64,000 nucleotides of DNA from Asaia bogorensis (lineage in GTDB: Bacteria; Pseudomonadota; Alphaproteobacteria; Acetobacterales; Acetobacteraceae). A program made the position numbers and the translations under genes. This document shows positions 8,772 to 17,587 of this stretch, in pieces. The notes below the pieces were generated by a model. That model was not told the DNA's origin and did no database searches. It was given only the letters and a program-made list of their open reading frames with translations. Each line of letters starts with the position of its first letter. Positions within the stretch are counted from its first letter, which is position 1. The DNA lies in assembly GCA_943333505.2 (NCBI GenBank), contig CALQTN020000011.1, forward strand, positions 18,205 through 82,204. The letters run 5' to 3'.

Positions 8772-9911
8772 TCAGACAATATTGCGTTCGACCAGCGGCC
8801 TGTTGTCAATCACCCGCCCGAAGCCCAGCACCGACATATTCAGCGTCGTAAACCCGCCATCAATGACCAGTTCCGCCACCCCGCGCCCGGTTGCTGGCGA
8901 ATGCTGGATGCCGTGGCCGGAAAAGCCGTTGGCGAAAATCAGGTTGTTACATTCAGGGTGCGGCCCGATGATGCCGTTCTGGTCGAAAGTATTGTACTCG
9001 TAATAGCCGGCCCACGAGGATTGCAGCCGCAAAGCCTCGAAGGCGGGCACGCGGTTGGCGAGCGCCGGCCAGACCTGGTCGTGGAACATCGCTTCTTCGA
9101 CCTCCAAAGCTGGCTCGTCAGGGTCGGCTTCGCCTTCGCCGGGGGAGCGGCCGGACAGGAAGAACGCGCCTTCGGGGCGGAAGAAAATCCCCGACGGATC
9201 AATCACCAGCGGGCAATCTTGCAGCGTGGCACGGCAGCCAACGACATAGATCATGCGTTTGCGTGCCCGCACCGGCAGATCGATCCCGGCCCAGCCGGCG
9301 ATGCGGGCGGCCCAGGGTCCGCCGGCGTTGACGACGATGTCGGCAGCGATTTCCTGGCCATCGGCGAGCTTGACCGCGGTGATCCGCGCGCCGTGCTGGA
9401 GAAGGCCGGTGGCATCCTGGGCGACATAGGTGACACCGAGTGCGCGGGCACGGCGACGAAGTTCGGCGAGCAGGCCAGGTCCGTCAAACCACCCCTCCCC
9501 GCTTTCACCAACAGCGCCCAGAGCAATATCGCCCGTGTTCATCCAGGGGAAGCGCTTCTGCAAAGCCGCAGGCCCAAGCAGGGAAATATCGGCGCCGGCT
9601 TCGCGTTGGACCGCTTGGTTTTCACGCAGAATGTCAGCGCCGGCCGCGGTCGCCAGGAACAGATAGGCGCGCTGTTTGAGCCCGGCTTGCGGCATGTCGC
9701 GCAGAAATTCCCAGCCATATTGCGACATCGCAATGCAGACCGGGGTGGAGAATTGCTGGCGGATCGAGCTTGCTGACAGCGATGAGGACGCGATGCGGTA
9801 GGTAGGGTCACGCTCAACGACAGTGATCGTGCCCTTGAAATCCGGGCGTCTGGCGAGATGATAGGCCGTGGAGCTGCCAACCGCTCCGCCGCCAACAATA
9901 ACAACCCGCAT
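8772..9911 (-). CDS. FAD-dependent oxidoreductase (DAO family, FOXRED1-like)
   Basis: A 379-residue D-amino-acid-oxidase-fold flavoprotein with the FAD motif VIVGGGAVGSSTAYHL at the N-terminus and a C-terminal flavin loop (FANGFSGHGIQHSPATGRG). The phrase SSSLSASSIRQQFSTP resembles the FOXRED1-like subgroup rather than SoxB or DadA. It is convergent with the dimethylglycine dehydrogenase-like gene (2-base gap) and its ATG overlaps the stop of the upstream acyl-CoA dehydrogenase gene, so it is the second gene of a two-gene minus-strand operon. Substrate unknown; an N-alkyl amino acid is a guess from context. Confidence 0.85.
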   Translation of the reverse strand: MRVVIVGGGAVGSSTAYHLARRPDFKGTITVVERDPTYRIASSSLSASSIRQQFSTPVCIAMSQYGWEFLRDMPQAGLKQRAYLFLATAAGADILRENQAVQREAGADISLLGPAALQKRFPWMNTGDIALGAVGESGEGWFDGPGLLAELRRRARALGVTYVAQDATGLLQHGARITAVKLADGQEIAADIVVNAGGPWAARIAGWAGIDLPVRARKRMIYVVGCRATLQDCPLVIDPSGIFFRPEGAFFLSGRSPGEGEADPDEPALEVEEAMFHDQVWPALANRVPAFEALRLQSSWAGYYEYNTFDQNGIIGPHPECNNLIFANGFSGHGIQHSPATGRGVAELVIDGGFTTLNMSVLGFGRVIDNRPLVERNIV

Positions 9912-11077
9912 CAGTAGCTTTTCGGCAGGCCCAACACCCGCTCAGCGATATAACACAACACCAACTCCCGGCTGATCGGCGCAATGCGTGGAATGATGCT
10001 TTCGCGCATATACCGCTCAACGTGATATTCCTTGGCGTAGCCCATGCCGCCATGGGTCATCACCGCCTGGGTGCAGGCTTTGAAGCCGGCTTCGGCGGCA
10101 AGATATTTGGCGGAATTGGCCAGCGCGCCAGCCTCGCGCCCGGTGTCGTAGGCCCAGGCGGCGTTCATCGTCATCAGGCGGGCGGCTTCGAGTTCCATCC
10201 ACGATTCCGCCAGCGGGTGCTGGATCGCCTGGTTCTGGCCGATCGGGCGACCAAAAACCCGGCGCTCGGTCGCATAGGCGCGGGCGCGATCGAGGGCGCA
10301 CAGGCCCAAACCCACGGCCTCGGCGGCGATCAGGATGCGTTCGGGGTTCATGCCGTGCAGGATGTTGCGGAAGCCCGCGCCTTCCTCGCCGATGCGGTCC
10401 TCAACCGGGATTTCGAGGCCGTCGAAGAAGACCTGGTTCGAATCGACCGCCTTGCGGCCCATTTTGTCGATCTGGCGGACTTCGACCTTGCTGCGGTCAA
10501 GCGTGGTGTAGAACAGGCTCAGCCCTTCGGTCTTCTTCTTCACCTGGTCGACGGCGGTGGTGCGGGCGAGCAGCAGGATCTTGTCGGCGACCTGGGCAGT
10601 TGAGGTCCAGATTTTCTGGCCGTGGACGATGTAGCGGTCGCCCTTTCGCTCGGCGCGGGTTTTAATCGCGGTGGTGTCGAGGCCGGCATCGGGTTCGGTG
10701 ACGCCGAAGCAGGATTTTTCCACGCCCGCGATCAGCGGCGGCAGCATGCGGCGCTTTTGCTCCTCAGTGCCGAAGACCACCACTGGGTTAAGCCCGAAGA
10801 TGTTCATGTGGATGGCCGATGCGCCCGACAGCCCGGCGCCGGACTGGGCGATGGCCTGCATCATGATAGCGGCCTCGGTGATGCCAAGCCCGGCGCCGCC
10901 ATACTCAGCCGGCATGCAGATACCGAGCCAGCCACCATCGGCCAGCGCCTTGTGCAATTCATGCGGGAAGCGGCCATCCTGGTCGCGTTCGCGCCAGAAC
11001 GCATCATCAAAGCCGGCAGCAATCCGGGTGATCGCGTCACGAACGGCAATCTGGTCATCGGTCAGGGCAAAATCCAT
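9911..11077 (-). CDS. Acyl-CoA dehydrogenase
   Basis: A 388-residue FAD flavoprotein that should introduce an alpha,beta double bond into an acyl-CoA. The start MDFALTDDQIAVRD at 11077 is the conserved N-terminus. CFGVTEPDAGLDTTAIKTRA and the GGMGYAKEYHVERYMRE segment are the substrate- and flavin-binding blocks of the family, and the length is normal. It heads a two-gene operon with the FOXRED1-like flavoprotein. The two genes being coupled suggests a shared degradative route, but the CoA substrate cannot be read from sequence. It is divergent from the ornithine-cyclodeaminase-like gene. Confidence 0.93.
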   Translation of the reverse strand: MDFALTDDQIAVRDAITRIAAGFDDAFWRERDQDGRFPHELHKALADGGWLGICMPAEYGGAGLGITEAAIMMQAIAQSGAGLSGASAIHMNIFGLNPVVVFGTEEQKRRMLPPLIAGVEKSCFGVTEPDAGLDTTAIKTRAERKGDRYIVHGQKIWTSTAQVADKILLLARTTAVDQVKKKTEGLSLFYTTLDRSKVEVRQIDKMGRKAVDSNQVFFDGLEIPVEDRIGEEGAGFRNILHGMNPERILIAAEAVGLGLCALDRARAYATERRVFGRPIGQNQAIQHPLAESWMELEAARLMTMNAAWAYDTGREAGALANSAKYLAAEAGFKACTQAVMTHGGMGYAKEYHVERYMRESIIPRIAPISRELVLCYIAERVLGLPKSY

Positions 11078-11155
11078 GTCGCGCTCTCGCCTCCTGGGCA
11101 AACCTGCGCCATCTTGCCGTGCCGCCGCTGGGTGGGCAAATCGAACGGAGCCGCG

Positions 11156-12079
11156 ATGCACGTCCCTGCCATTATCGACCAGGCCGAAACCGCACGCCGC
11201 CTGCCCTTCCCCGCGCTGATCGCGGCGTTGCGGGCGGGTTTCATCGCCGGGGCGAACGCCCCATTGCGACATCGCCATGACCTTGCCGAGGCGGGTGGCA
11301 CCTTGCTGCTGATGCCGGCCTGGCGTGGGGGCGCGACGATGGGGGTGAAAATCGTTACCGTGTTTCCCGAGAACGGCAAACGCGGGTTGAACGCGGTGTC
11401 GTCAACCTATCTGCTGTGCGACGGGCAGACCGGGCAGCATCTGGCGGTGATCGACGGCAACGAATTGACCGCTCGCCGGACGGCGGCGGCATCGGCGCTG
11501 GCGGGGGACTATCTGGCACGCCACGATGCGCGGCATTTGCTGGTGGTCGGATCAGGGCATGTCGCGTCCATGCTGCCGGGCGCGTGGGCGGCTGTGCGGC
11601 CGATTGATACCGTCACGATTTGGAACATCCGGCCAGAAGGCGCCGAGCGGCTGGCCGCATCCCTGCGCGGACAAGGCTTCAACGCCATGGCTGCGACCGA
11701 TCTGCAGGCCGGCGTCGGGGTGGCCGATATCGTTTCCTGTGCGACACTCGCCGCCGAACCCTTGATCGCTGGTCAGTGGTTACGGCCCGGCATGCATCTC
11801 GACCTGATCGGCGCCTATCGGCCCGATATGCGTGAGGCCGATACGGACGCCATTCGGCGCGGGCGGGTCTTCATCGATACCGATGCAGCCTTGGCCGAAG
11901 CCGGCGACCTGACCCAGGCCGCGCCGATCCAGGTCCAGGGGTCACTCTTCACCCTGTGCCGGGGCGAAAATCCGGGGCGGCAAAACGCCGACGAGATCAC
12001 GGTGTTCAAATCGGTCGGCAGCGCAATCGAGGATCTCGCGGCGGCTGGCGTGGTTTACCAGCCGCCTGCCCAGCCCTGA
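11156..12079 (+). CDS. Ornithine cyclodeaminase / mu-crystallin family protein
   Basis: A 307-residue NAD(P)-dependent enzyme of the ornithine cyclodeaminase family. The family includes ornithine cyclodeaminase, alanine dehydrogenase and delta-1-pyrroline-2-carboxylate reductase. HDLAEAGGTLLLMPAW followed by GVKIVTVFPEN is the substrate-binding block, DGNELTARRTAAASALAGDYLA is the signature segment, and LLVVGSGHVASM is the dinucleotide motif. The ATG at 11156 was taken because the conserved start (IIDQAETARRLPFPALIAALR) begins there. Which reaction it performs is open; imino-acid reduction would fit a cluster that handles N-substituted amino acids. Confidence 0.88.
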   Translation: MHVPAIIDQAETARRLPFPALIAALRAGFIAGANAPLRHRHDLAEAGGTLLLMPAWRGGATMGVKIVTVFPENGKRGLNAVSSTYLLCDGQTGQHLAVIDGNELTARRTAAASALAGDYLARHDARHLLVVGSGHVASMLPGAWAAVRPIDTVTIWNIRPEGAERLAASLRGQGFNAMAATDLQAGVGVADIVSCATLAAEPLIAGQWLRPGMHLDLIGAYRPDMREADTDAIRRGRVFIDTDAALAEAGDLTQAAPIQVQGSLFTLCRGENPGRQNADEITVFKSVGSAIEDLAAAGVVYQPPAQP

Positions 12080-12125
12080 CCGGCGGTGCAAGCAACCCGT
12101 CTGATCCGCCGATCGCCCGTTGCAG

Positions 12126-12782
12126 TCAGTTTTCCAGCGTCTGCGCCTGAGCGATCCTCAGGACCTGCGTCATTGCCTGATCGGCGAATAATATGCCGAA
12201 CGGCGCGGTTGGCAGCCCGGCCGCACGCAGCGCGTCCAGCGTCCAGGTGTTGCAGGTATAAGTCGCATCATAGGACGCATTCGATGCATAAACCCGCATG
12301 TTCCATTCCGGGGCGTCGCGCAGCATCTCGACCCCAGCATAGGCGCCAGGGGTGAAATCGCGCGACAGGAATTCCTGCAACCGATCAAGGCCGGCCCGGC
12401 TGATCTTCAGTCTGGTCGCGCGCAACACGGCATCGCCATCGGCCATGGTCGCGCGATGGCCGATCACCATCACGATGCCGGGCCCGGGTAGCAGCGCGAT
12501 CAGCTTGTCGAACGCGTCGGTCTTGGTCTGAAGCTCGTAGCGCCGGTCGCCAAAACTGAAACTAATCCAGGGATTGGCCGGAAACACCCCACGAAACTGG
12601 GCCAGCTTTTCGTCGAGGCTGGACGCCGGCAAGGCGATTTCGGTGTGCCAGCCGTCATCGAGCACCAGAATGGTTTCGCTCAGCGGCTCCGGCGACAATG
12701 GCGCGACGGCGTCGAATACCCTGGTGGTGGCACAGCCGGCGAGCTGAGCCACCACCAGGATCAGAAATGCCCAGCGTGTCAC
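12126..12782 (-). CDS. DUF2459 lipoprotein (TIGR02117-like)
   Basis: A 218-residue lipoprotein: a short hydrophobic stretch ends in the lipobox LAGC with Cys17. The mature part begins with LVLDDGWHTEIALP and later has YTCNTWTLDALRAAGLP, the two marks of the DUF2459 family, whose Cys/His arrangement resembles NlpC/P60-like amidases. Members are exported proteins of unknown function. It follows serA on the same strand after three bases but shares no obvious function with it, and is convergent with the cyclodeaminase-like gene. Confidence 0.82.
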   Translation of the reverse strand: MTRWAFLILVVAQLAGCATTRVFDAVAPLSPEPLSETILVLDDGWHTEIALPASSLDEKLAQFRGVFPANPWISFSFGDRRYELQTKTDAFDKLIALLPGPGIVMVIGHRATMADGDAVLRATRLKISRAGLDRLQEFLSRDFTPGAYAGVEMLRDAPEWNMRVYASNASYDATYTCNTWTLDALRAAGLPTAPFGILFADQAMTQVLRIAQAQTLEN

Positions 12783-12785
12783 TGG

Positions 12786-14375
12786 TTAGAAGCTAAGCGA
12801 GGTTGCCTGCACCACCAGCGGCAGGGTGCGCACCATGGCCAGGACATCATCCGGAACCGCTTCATCGACCGAGACCAGGCAGATCGCATCGCCGCCGGCC
12901 TCGGCGCGGCCGAGATGGAAGGTGGCGATGTTGATGCCTGCGCCGGCTAAGGTTGCACCGAAACGGCCGATGAAGCCGGGCTTGTCGAGATTGGTGACGT
13001 AGAGCATGTGGCGGCCAAAATCGGCTTCGATCTTGATGTCCTTGATTTCGACGATGCGCGGCCGCGATCCTGCGAACAAGGTTCCGGCCACCGACCGGCG
13101 GTTCTGGTCGGTGGTAACGGTGATGCGCACCAGGGTCTGGTATTCGCTCGGCCGGTCATGGGCGATGTCGGCGACATCAATCCCGCGTTCACGCGCCAGC
13201 ACCGGGGCGTTGACCATGTTGACCCCGGCCATCACCGGGGCAAGCAGACCAGCCAAAGCGGCGGCGGTCAGCGGACGATGGTTGAGATGGGCGGCATTGC
13301 CCTCGTATTCAATTTCAACCTTCTTGATAATCCCGTCGCGCGCCTGGGTCATCTGGCCGGCGAAGGCGCCAAGCAGGCGGCACAATTCCATGTAGGGCTT
13401 GAGGCGCGGGGCGTCCTCGGCGGAAACCGAGGGCATGTTGATCGCGTTGGTGACTGCCCCGGTCAACAGAAAATCGCTCATCTGTTCGGCGACCTGGAGG
13501 GCGACATTTTCCTGCGCTTCCGCAGTCGCAGCCCCGAGATGCGGGGTGCAGACGACGTTGTCCAGGCCGAACAAGGGGCTGTCGGTCGCCGGCTCGGTTT
13601 CGAACACATCGAGCGCGGCCCCTGCGATGTGCCCGGATTTCAGCGCGTCGGCGAGGGCTGCTTCATCGACCAGACCACCACGGGCGCAGTTGATGATGCG
13701 GGCGCCTTTTCGCAGTTTGGCGATGTTATCGCGCGACAGAATATTCTTCGTTGCCTCGGTCAAGGGCGTGTGCAGGGTGACGATGTCGGCACGGGCCAGC
13801 AAATCGTCGAGCTCAACCTTTTCCACCCCCAATGCCAGCGCACGTTTGTCAGTCAGATACGGATCGTAGGCAATGACGCGCATTTTCAACCCCTGGGCGC
13901 GATCTGCAACGATCGAGCCGATATTGCCGCAGCCAATCAGGCCGAGCACCTTGGCGGTGAGCTCGACGCCCATGAAACGGTTCTTTTCCCACTTGCCGGC
14001 GCGGGTGGACGCGCTGGCTTCGGGGATCTGCCGGGCGAGCGCGAACATCATGGCGATGGCGTGCTCGGCGGTGGTGATGGCATTGCCGTTCGGGGTGTTC
14101 ATCACCACCACGCCGCGGGCGGTGGCCGATTTGACATCGACATTATCAACGCCGATGCCGGCACGGCCAACCACTTTCAGGTTGGGCGCTGCCTCGAGCA
14201 ATTCGCGGGTCACCTTGGACGCCGAACGGATGGCGAGGCCATCATAATCGCCAATAATGGCACGCAGTTCGGCGGGCGACAGGCCAGGCTTGAGATCGAC
14301 CTCAATGCCACGGCTGCGAAAGATATCGACAGCGGCGGGTGATAATTTGTCGCTGATCAGGACCTTGACCATCAT
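12786..14375 (-). CDS. serA: D-3-phosphoglycerate dehydrogenase
   Basis: First committed step of serine synthesis, oxidising 3-phosphoglycerate with NAD+. At 529 residues this is the long form: substrate domain split around the NAD domain (VLGLIGCGNIGSIVADRA), catalytic Arg/Glu/His segments (NCARGGLVDEAAL and CTPHLGAATAEAQ), then the intervening and ACT regulatory domains (ending AGGDAICLVSVDEAVP). The ATG at 14375 overlaps the last base of the serC stop (TAATG), so translation is coupled to serC. A second ATG follows directly and could also be used. Confidence 0.97.
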   Translation of the reverse strand: MMVKVLISDKLSPAAVDIFRSRGIEVDLKPGLSPAELRAIIGDYDGLAIRSASKVTRELLEAAPNLKVVGRAGIGVDNVDVKSATARGVVVMNTPNGNAITTAEHAIAMMFALARQIPEASASTRAGKWEKNRFMGVELTAKVLGLIGCGNIGSIVADRAQGLKMRVIAYDPYLTDKRALALGVEKVELDDLLARADIVTLHTPLTEATKNILSRDNIAKLRKGARIINCARGGLVDEAALADALKSGHIAGAALDVFETEPATDSPLFGLDNVVCTPHLGAATAEAQENVALQVAEQMSDFLLTGAVTNAINMPSVSAEDAPRLKPYMELCRLLGAFAGQMTQARDGIIKKVEIEYEGNAAHLNHRPLTAAALAGLLAPVMAGVNMVNAPVLARERGIDVADIAHDRPSEYQTLVRITVTTDQNRRSVAGTLFAGSRPRIVEIKDIKIEADFGRHMLYVTNLDKPGFIGRFGATLAGAGINIATFHLGRAEAGGDAICLVSVDEAVPDDVLAMVRTLPLVVQATSLSF

Positions 14376-15553
14376 TATACTCCCTGCGCCGGGGCAATTT
14401 GGGCATAGGCCCAGTCGAGCCAGGGCAATAATGCGGCGATATTGTCGGGATCGACGGTGGCGCCGGCCCAGATCCGCAAGCCGGGCGGGGCATCGCGATA
14501 GGCGCCGATGTCGTAGGCGACACCCTCCTTGTCGAGGAGCGCGGCAATTTTCTTGGCGACCGTGGCGCGATCATTCTCGTCGAGATCGAGGAACCACGGC
14601 GCCTTGATGACAAGGCAGATCGAGGTGCAGGACCGTGTCGCCGGATCAATGGCGAGGAAATCCGCCCAGACGCTGGCGGCAACCCATTTGGCGATGTGGG
14701 CGAGGCTGGCTTCGCTGCGCCCGATCAGTGCCGGCAGGCCGCCGATGCTTTCCGCCCAACGCAGCCCATCGAGCGCGTCTTCGGCGCAAAGCAGGCTCGG
14801 GGTGTTGATGGTTTCACCCTTGAAGATGCCTTCGACCAGCTTGCCGCCCGACATCAGGCGGAAAATCTTTGGCAGCGGCCAGGGCGGGGTGTAAGACAAC
14901 AGGCGTTCGACGGCGCGCGGCGACAAAGCGAGCATGCCGTGGGCGGCTTCCCCGCCCAGTGCTTTCTGCCAGGACCAGGTGACGACATCGCATTTGTCCC
15001 ATGGCAAATCCATGGCGAAAGCAGCGGAAGTTGCATCGCAGATCACCAGACCTGCACGGTCAGCGGCGATGAAATCGGCGTTCGGGAAGCGCACACCGGA
15101 TGTGGTGCCGTTCCAAGCCAGCACCAGATCATGCGCCGGATTGACCTGCGACAGATCGGGCAAGGCGCCATAGGCCGCAGTGAGGATCCGGGCATCCTTC
15201 AGCTTTAACTGCTTGACGATGTCGGAGGCCCAGGTTTCGGAAAAGCTCTCATGTGCCAGGACATCAACCGGGCGGGCACCCAGCAGCGACCACAGCGCCA
15301 GTTCAACCGCGCCAGTATCCGACGCCGGCACGATGCCGAGGCGCCAGTCAGCGGGCATGCCAAGCATATCGCGGGATCTGGTGATGACCTCGGCGAGGCG
15401 GCCCTTGGGCACTGGGGTGCGATGCGACCGGCCGAGCGCGTCGGTCGGGAGTGCCGCCAGCGAATAGCCGGGACGCTTGGCACATGGGCCAGAGGAGAAA
15501 TTGGGGTTCGCGGGTCGGACAGACGGACGCGCGGCGATGTCGGCAAGTGACAT
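14375..15553 (-). CDS. serC: Phosphoserine aminotransferase
   Basis: PLP enzyme (392 residues) that makes O-phosphoserine from 3-phosphohydroxypyruvate and glutamate, the step after SerA. The N-terminus [16 protein letters not shown] is the alphaproteobacterial form of the class V aminotransferase Ser[19 protein letters not shown] contains the lysine that binds PLP. It is the first gene of a serC-serA operon. The ribosome site GGGAGAG lies 5 bases before the ATG and can pair with an upstream CTCCC stretch, which suggests control through the leader. Confidence 0.96.
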   Translation of the reverse strand: MSLADIAARPSVRPANPNFSSGPCAKRPGYSLAALPTDALGRSHRTPVPKGRLAEVITRSRDMLGMPADWRLGIVPASDTGAVELALWSLLGARPVDVLAHESFSETWASDIVKQLKLKDARILTAAYGALPDLSQVNPAHDLVLAWNGTTSGVRFPNADFIAADRAGLVICDATSAAFAMDLPWDKCDVVTWSWQKALGGEAAHGMLALSPRAVERLLSYTPPWPLPKIFRLMSGGKLVEGIFKGETINTPSLLCAEDALDGLRWAESIGGLPALIGRSEASLAHIAKWVAASVWADFLAIDPATRSCTSICLVIKAPWFLDLDENDRATVAKKIAALLDKEGVAYDIGAYRDAPPGLRIWAGATVDPDNIAALLPWLDWAYAQIAPAQGV

Positions 15554-15626
15554 TGTAACTCTCCCTCACAGAAGAAATGCACTCCGGTGGGGGAGCGTGG
15601 CCCACAGCCACCTTAGCCGGACTTTT
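15554..15626 (-). promoter_or_regulatory. Putative structured serC leader RNA
   Basis: Directly upstream of serC, the transcript would read GGTGGCTGTGGGCCACGCTC, then CCCCACC, then GGAGTGCATTTCTTCTGTGA, then the ribosome site GGGAGAG. GGTGG can pair with CCACC around an inner GTGG/CCAC helix, while CTCCC can pair with GGGAG of the ribosome site, giving a possible switch between exposed and hidden start. Position and layout resemble the serC RNA motif described upstream of alphaproteobacterial serC. The pairing is seen by eye only; class membership is inference. Confidence 0.45.
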
Positions 15627-15670
15627 GCTGCAGTGCAACAGGACGCTTTCTGCGCCCGCTGTTGCGGATG

Positions 15671-15689
15671 CTGGGGGTTAAGCCCCCAG
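15671..15689. repeat. Perfect 7-bp stem-loop
   Basis: CTGGGGG and CCCCCAG form a perfect 7-base-pair stem around a 5-base loop. No T-run follows on either strand, so it is a poor intrinsic terminator. Similar GC-rich hairpins are scattered between genes in Acetobacteraceae. The rest of 15627-15848 holds this hairpin and a repeat copy and no gene. Confidence 0.5.
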
Positions 15690-15803
15690 CCGAGGCGATC
15701 CGAAAACCAGCGCCGATGATCGCGGCATTCCCAAGCCGATATCGTTACATCATACCAATACTACCAACTCATCCAAGCTGCCGTCAGCGTGTAACATCAA
15801 GCA

Positions 15804-15847
15804 GTCCCACGCCAACGGCAACAGAGTCACAAAAAGAACAAGCGTGC
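15804..15847. repeat. Intergenic repeat, copy 2 (inverted)
   Basis: Bases 15804-15823 are the exact reverse complement of the 20 bases at 25127-25146 (TGTTGCCGTTGGCGTGGGAC). Next to it, CACAAAAAGAACA is the reverse complement of the TTCTTTTTGTG core seen in the other copies, although the middle A-rich segment of the 25 kb copy is missing. It sits between serC and the NIPSNAP gene. Confidence 0.65.
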
Positions 15848-15848
15848 C

Positions 15849-16175
15849 TTACTTAACGCTGGAAAACGCCGTCGGCACCAGCAACTGATTGCTGACATTG
15901 GCATTGATCGGCCCATCGGCTTCGCTCTCGGCGCGCGCCTTCAGCCATTCCGGATCGGTGGCGAAACCGGCCCATTTGGCTTCGCGTTCGGCGAGCGATT
16001 CCCAAACCAGCATATAAGTCAGGTCGGAAGCCGACTCGCCGACCAGCGTTGTCCAGAAGCCGGCCTGACGGATGCCGTGGCGTTCCCAGATGCGCAGAGT
16101 GTGGTCCTGAAAGCGCTGCAGCAGATTGGGCAGGCGGCCGGGCAGGGTGCGATAGATGCGCAGTTCGTAGATCAT
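15849..16175 (-). CDS. NIPSNAP family protein
   Basis: A 108-residue ferredoxin-fold alpha/beta-barrel protein. MIYELRIYRTLPGRLPNLLQRFQ and the later LVWESLAEREAKWAGFATDPEW are typical NIPSNAP sequence. The start at 16175 is supported by a GGGAGA ribosome site 5 bases upstream. Bacterial NIPSNAP proteins often accompany small-molecule catabolic genes, but their role is not defined. It is divergent from the D-amino-acid dehydrogenase gene across an 82-base promoter gap. Confidence 0.88.
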   Translation of the reverse strand: MIYELRIYRTLPGRLPNLLQRFQDHTLRIWERHGIRQAGFWTTLVGESASDLTYMLVWESLAEREAKWAGFATDPEWLKARAESEADGPINANVSNQLLVPTAFSSVK

Positions 16176-16257
16176 TGACGTCTCCCTTGATGGTGCGGGG
16201 TTCCAAATCCCCCGTGCCGGACTATCGTGCCCGACAAGTTGGATTGGGAAAAGTGCC

Positions 16258-17514
16258 ATGCATGTGGTGGTGATCGGTGCGGGAATTGTGGGCGCAGCGA
16301 CGGCGCTGGAATTGCTGCGCGACGGGCAAACTGTGACGATCATCGAACCTGGGCCGCCGGGCGGGGAGCAGGCGGCGAGCTACGGCAATGGCTGCTGGCT
16401 CAGCCCGAGTTCGGTGCTGCCAATGTCGGCGCCGGGGCTTTGGAAGAAAGTACCAGGGTTTCTGCGAGATCCACTTGGGCCGCTGGCGATGCGCTGGCGC
16501 TATTTGCCCAAGGCCTGGCCATGGCTGTGGCGGTTTCTGGCGGCGGGGTCGACGCCGGCCAGATTGCGGACGATCGCAAGCGCCTTGCGGCCGTTGGTTG
16601 AAGGCTGCCCTGCCCTGCACAAGCGCCTGGCCGAGGAAGCAGGCGTTGGACATCTGATCCACATGAGCGGGTTATTGTATGCGTTCCCGAGCCGCGCGGC
16701 GTTCGAGGATGAAAAGCTCGCCTGGACCATTCGCGGCGAACAGGGGGTACGCTGGACGGAACTTGATGGCGATGAGTTGCGGCAGATGGAGCCGGCGCTC
16801 GACCGGCGTTACCAGTTCGGGGCCTTTGTCCCAGATGGAGGGCATTGCAGCGATCCGGGTGCGTATGTTGCAGCCCTGGTCGCCCATGCCCAGGCGCAAG
16901 GGGCAAAACTGGTATCGGCGCGTGCCACCGGATTCACGATGACGGGCGGACGGCTGCGGGCGGTGACCAGTTCGGCTGGCGCAATTATGTGTGATCGCGC
17001 GGTGATCGCGGCGGGCGCGCATTCCAAGACGCTCGCCGCAATGGTTGGCGACACCGTGCCGCTGGAGACCGAACGCGGCTATCACGCCGAGATATCCAAT
17101 CCCGAAAGCGCGCCGCGCATCCCGATCATGCCGTCCGACAGCAAGGCTGCCACCACGACGACCGCCAACGGTCTGCGGATTGCCGGGCAAGTTGAGATTG
17201 CCGGTCTCGAGGCCGCGCCGAACTGGCGGCGGGCGGAAATTCTTCGGGATTTTGTCCGCAAGGTGATCCCCGGATTGCCAGCAGATCTGCCGGCCGATCG
17301 GGTGAAACTCTGGATGGGGCATCGGCCGTCAACACCCGATGGCTTGCCGTGCATTGGCCCCGCGAGCGGTTGCGCCGAGGTGGTGCATGCCTTCGGGCAT
17401 GGCCATGTCGGGCTGGCGGCGGGCGCGATTTCGGGGCGGTTGGTCGCCGATCTGGTGGGCGGCACCGCGCCGGTGATTGATCCGGCGCCGTATGCGGCGA
17501 CGCGGTTTCGCTGA
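16258..17514 (+). CDS. D-amino-acid dehydrogenase-like FAD oxidoreductase (DadA family)
   Basis: A 418-residue DAO-family flavoprotein starting with HVVVIGAGIVGAATALELLRDG, the FAD motif at the extreme N-terminus. AASYGNGCWLSPSSVLPMSAPG and WMGHRPSTPDGLPCIGPASG near the C-terminus are typical of DadA-like dehydrogenases, which oxidise D-amino acids or hydroxyproline to imino/keto acids and pass electrons to the respiratory chain. A GGGAAAAG ribosome site precedes the ATG. No alr/dadX racemase is adjacent, so a substrate other than D-alanine is possible. Confidence 0.88.
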   Translation: MHVVVIGAGIVGAATALELLRDGQTVTIIEPGPPGGEQAASYGNGCWLSPSSVLPMSAPGLWKKVPGFLRDPLGPLAMRWRYLPKAWPWLWRFLAAGSTPARLRTIASALRPLVEGCPALHKRLAEEAGVGHLIHMSGLLYAFPSRAAFEDEKLAWTIRGEQGVRWTELDGDELRQMEPALDRRYQFGAFVPDGGHCSDPGAYVAALVAHAQAQGAKLVSARATGFTMTGGRLRAVTSSAGAIMCDRAVIAAGAHSKTLAAMVGDTVPLETERGYHAEISNPESAPRIPIMPSDSKAATTTTANGLRIAGQVEIAGLEAAPNWRRAEILRDFVRKVIPGLPADLPADRVKLWMGHRPSTPDGLPCIGPASGCAEVVHAFGHGHVGLAAGAISGRLVADLVGGTAPVIDPAPYAATRFR

Positions 17515-17587
17515 AGTGTCATGCAAAGCGCGGTGACCGCCGGCAGAGGATTTCGAGCGATTCAGCCTGCATTTGGGGGACTGGACA

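Noticed and set aside
13008..14342. Long open frame on the plus strand across serA
   Set aside because: It is antisense to a clear serA, has low-complexity Gly/Arg/His-rich sequence and no family features; a by-product of high GC at third positions.
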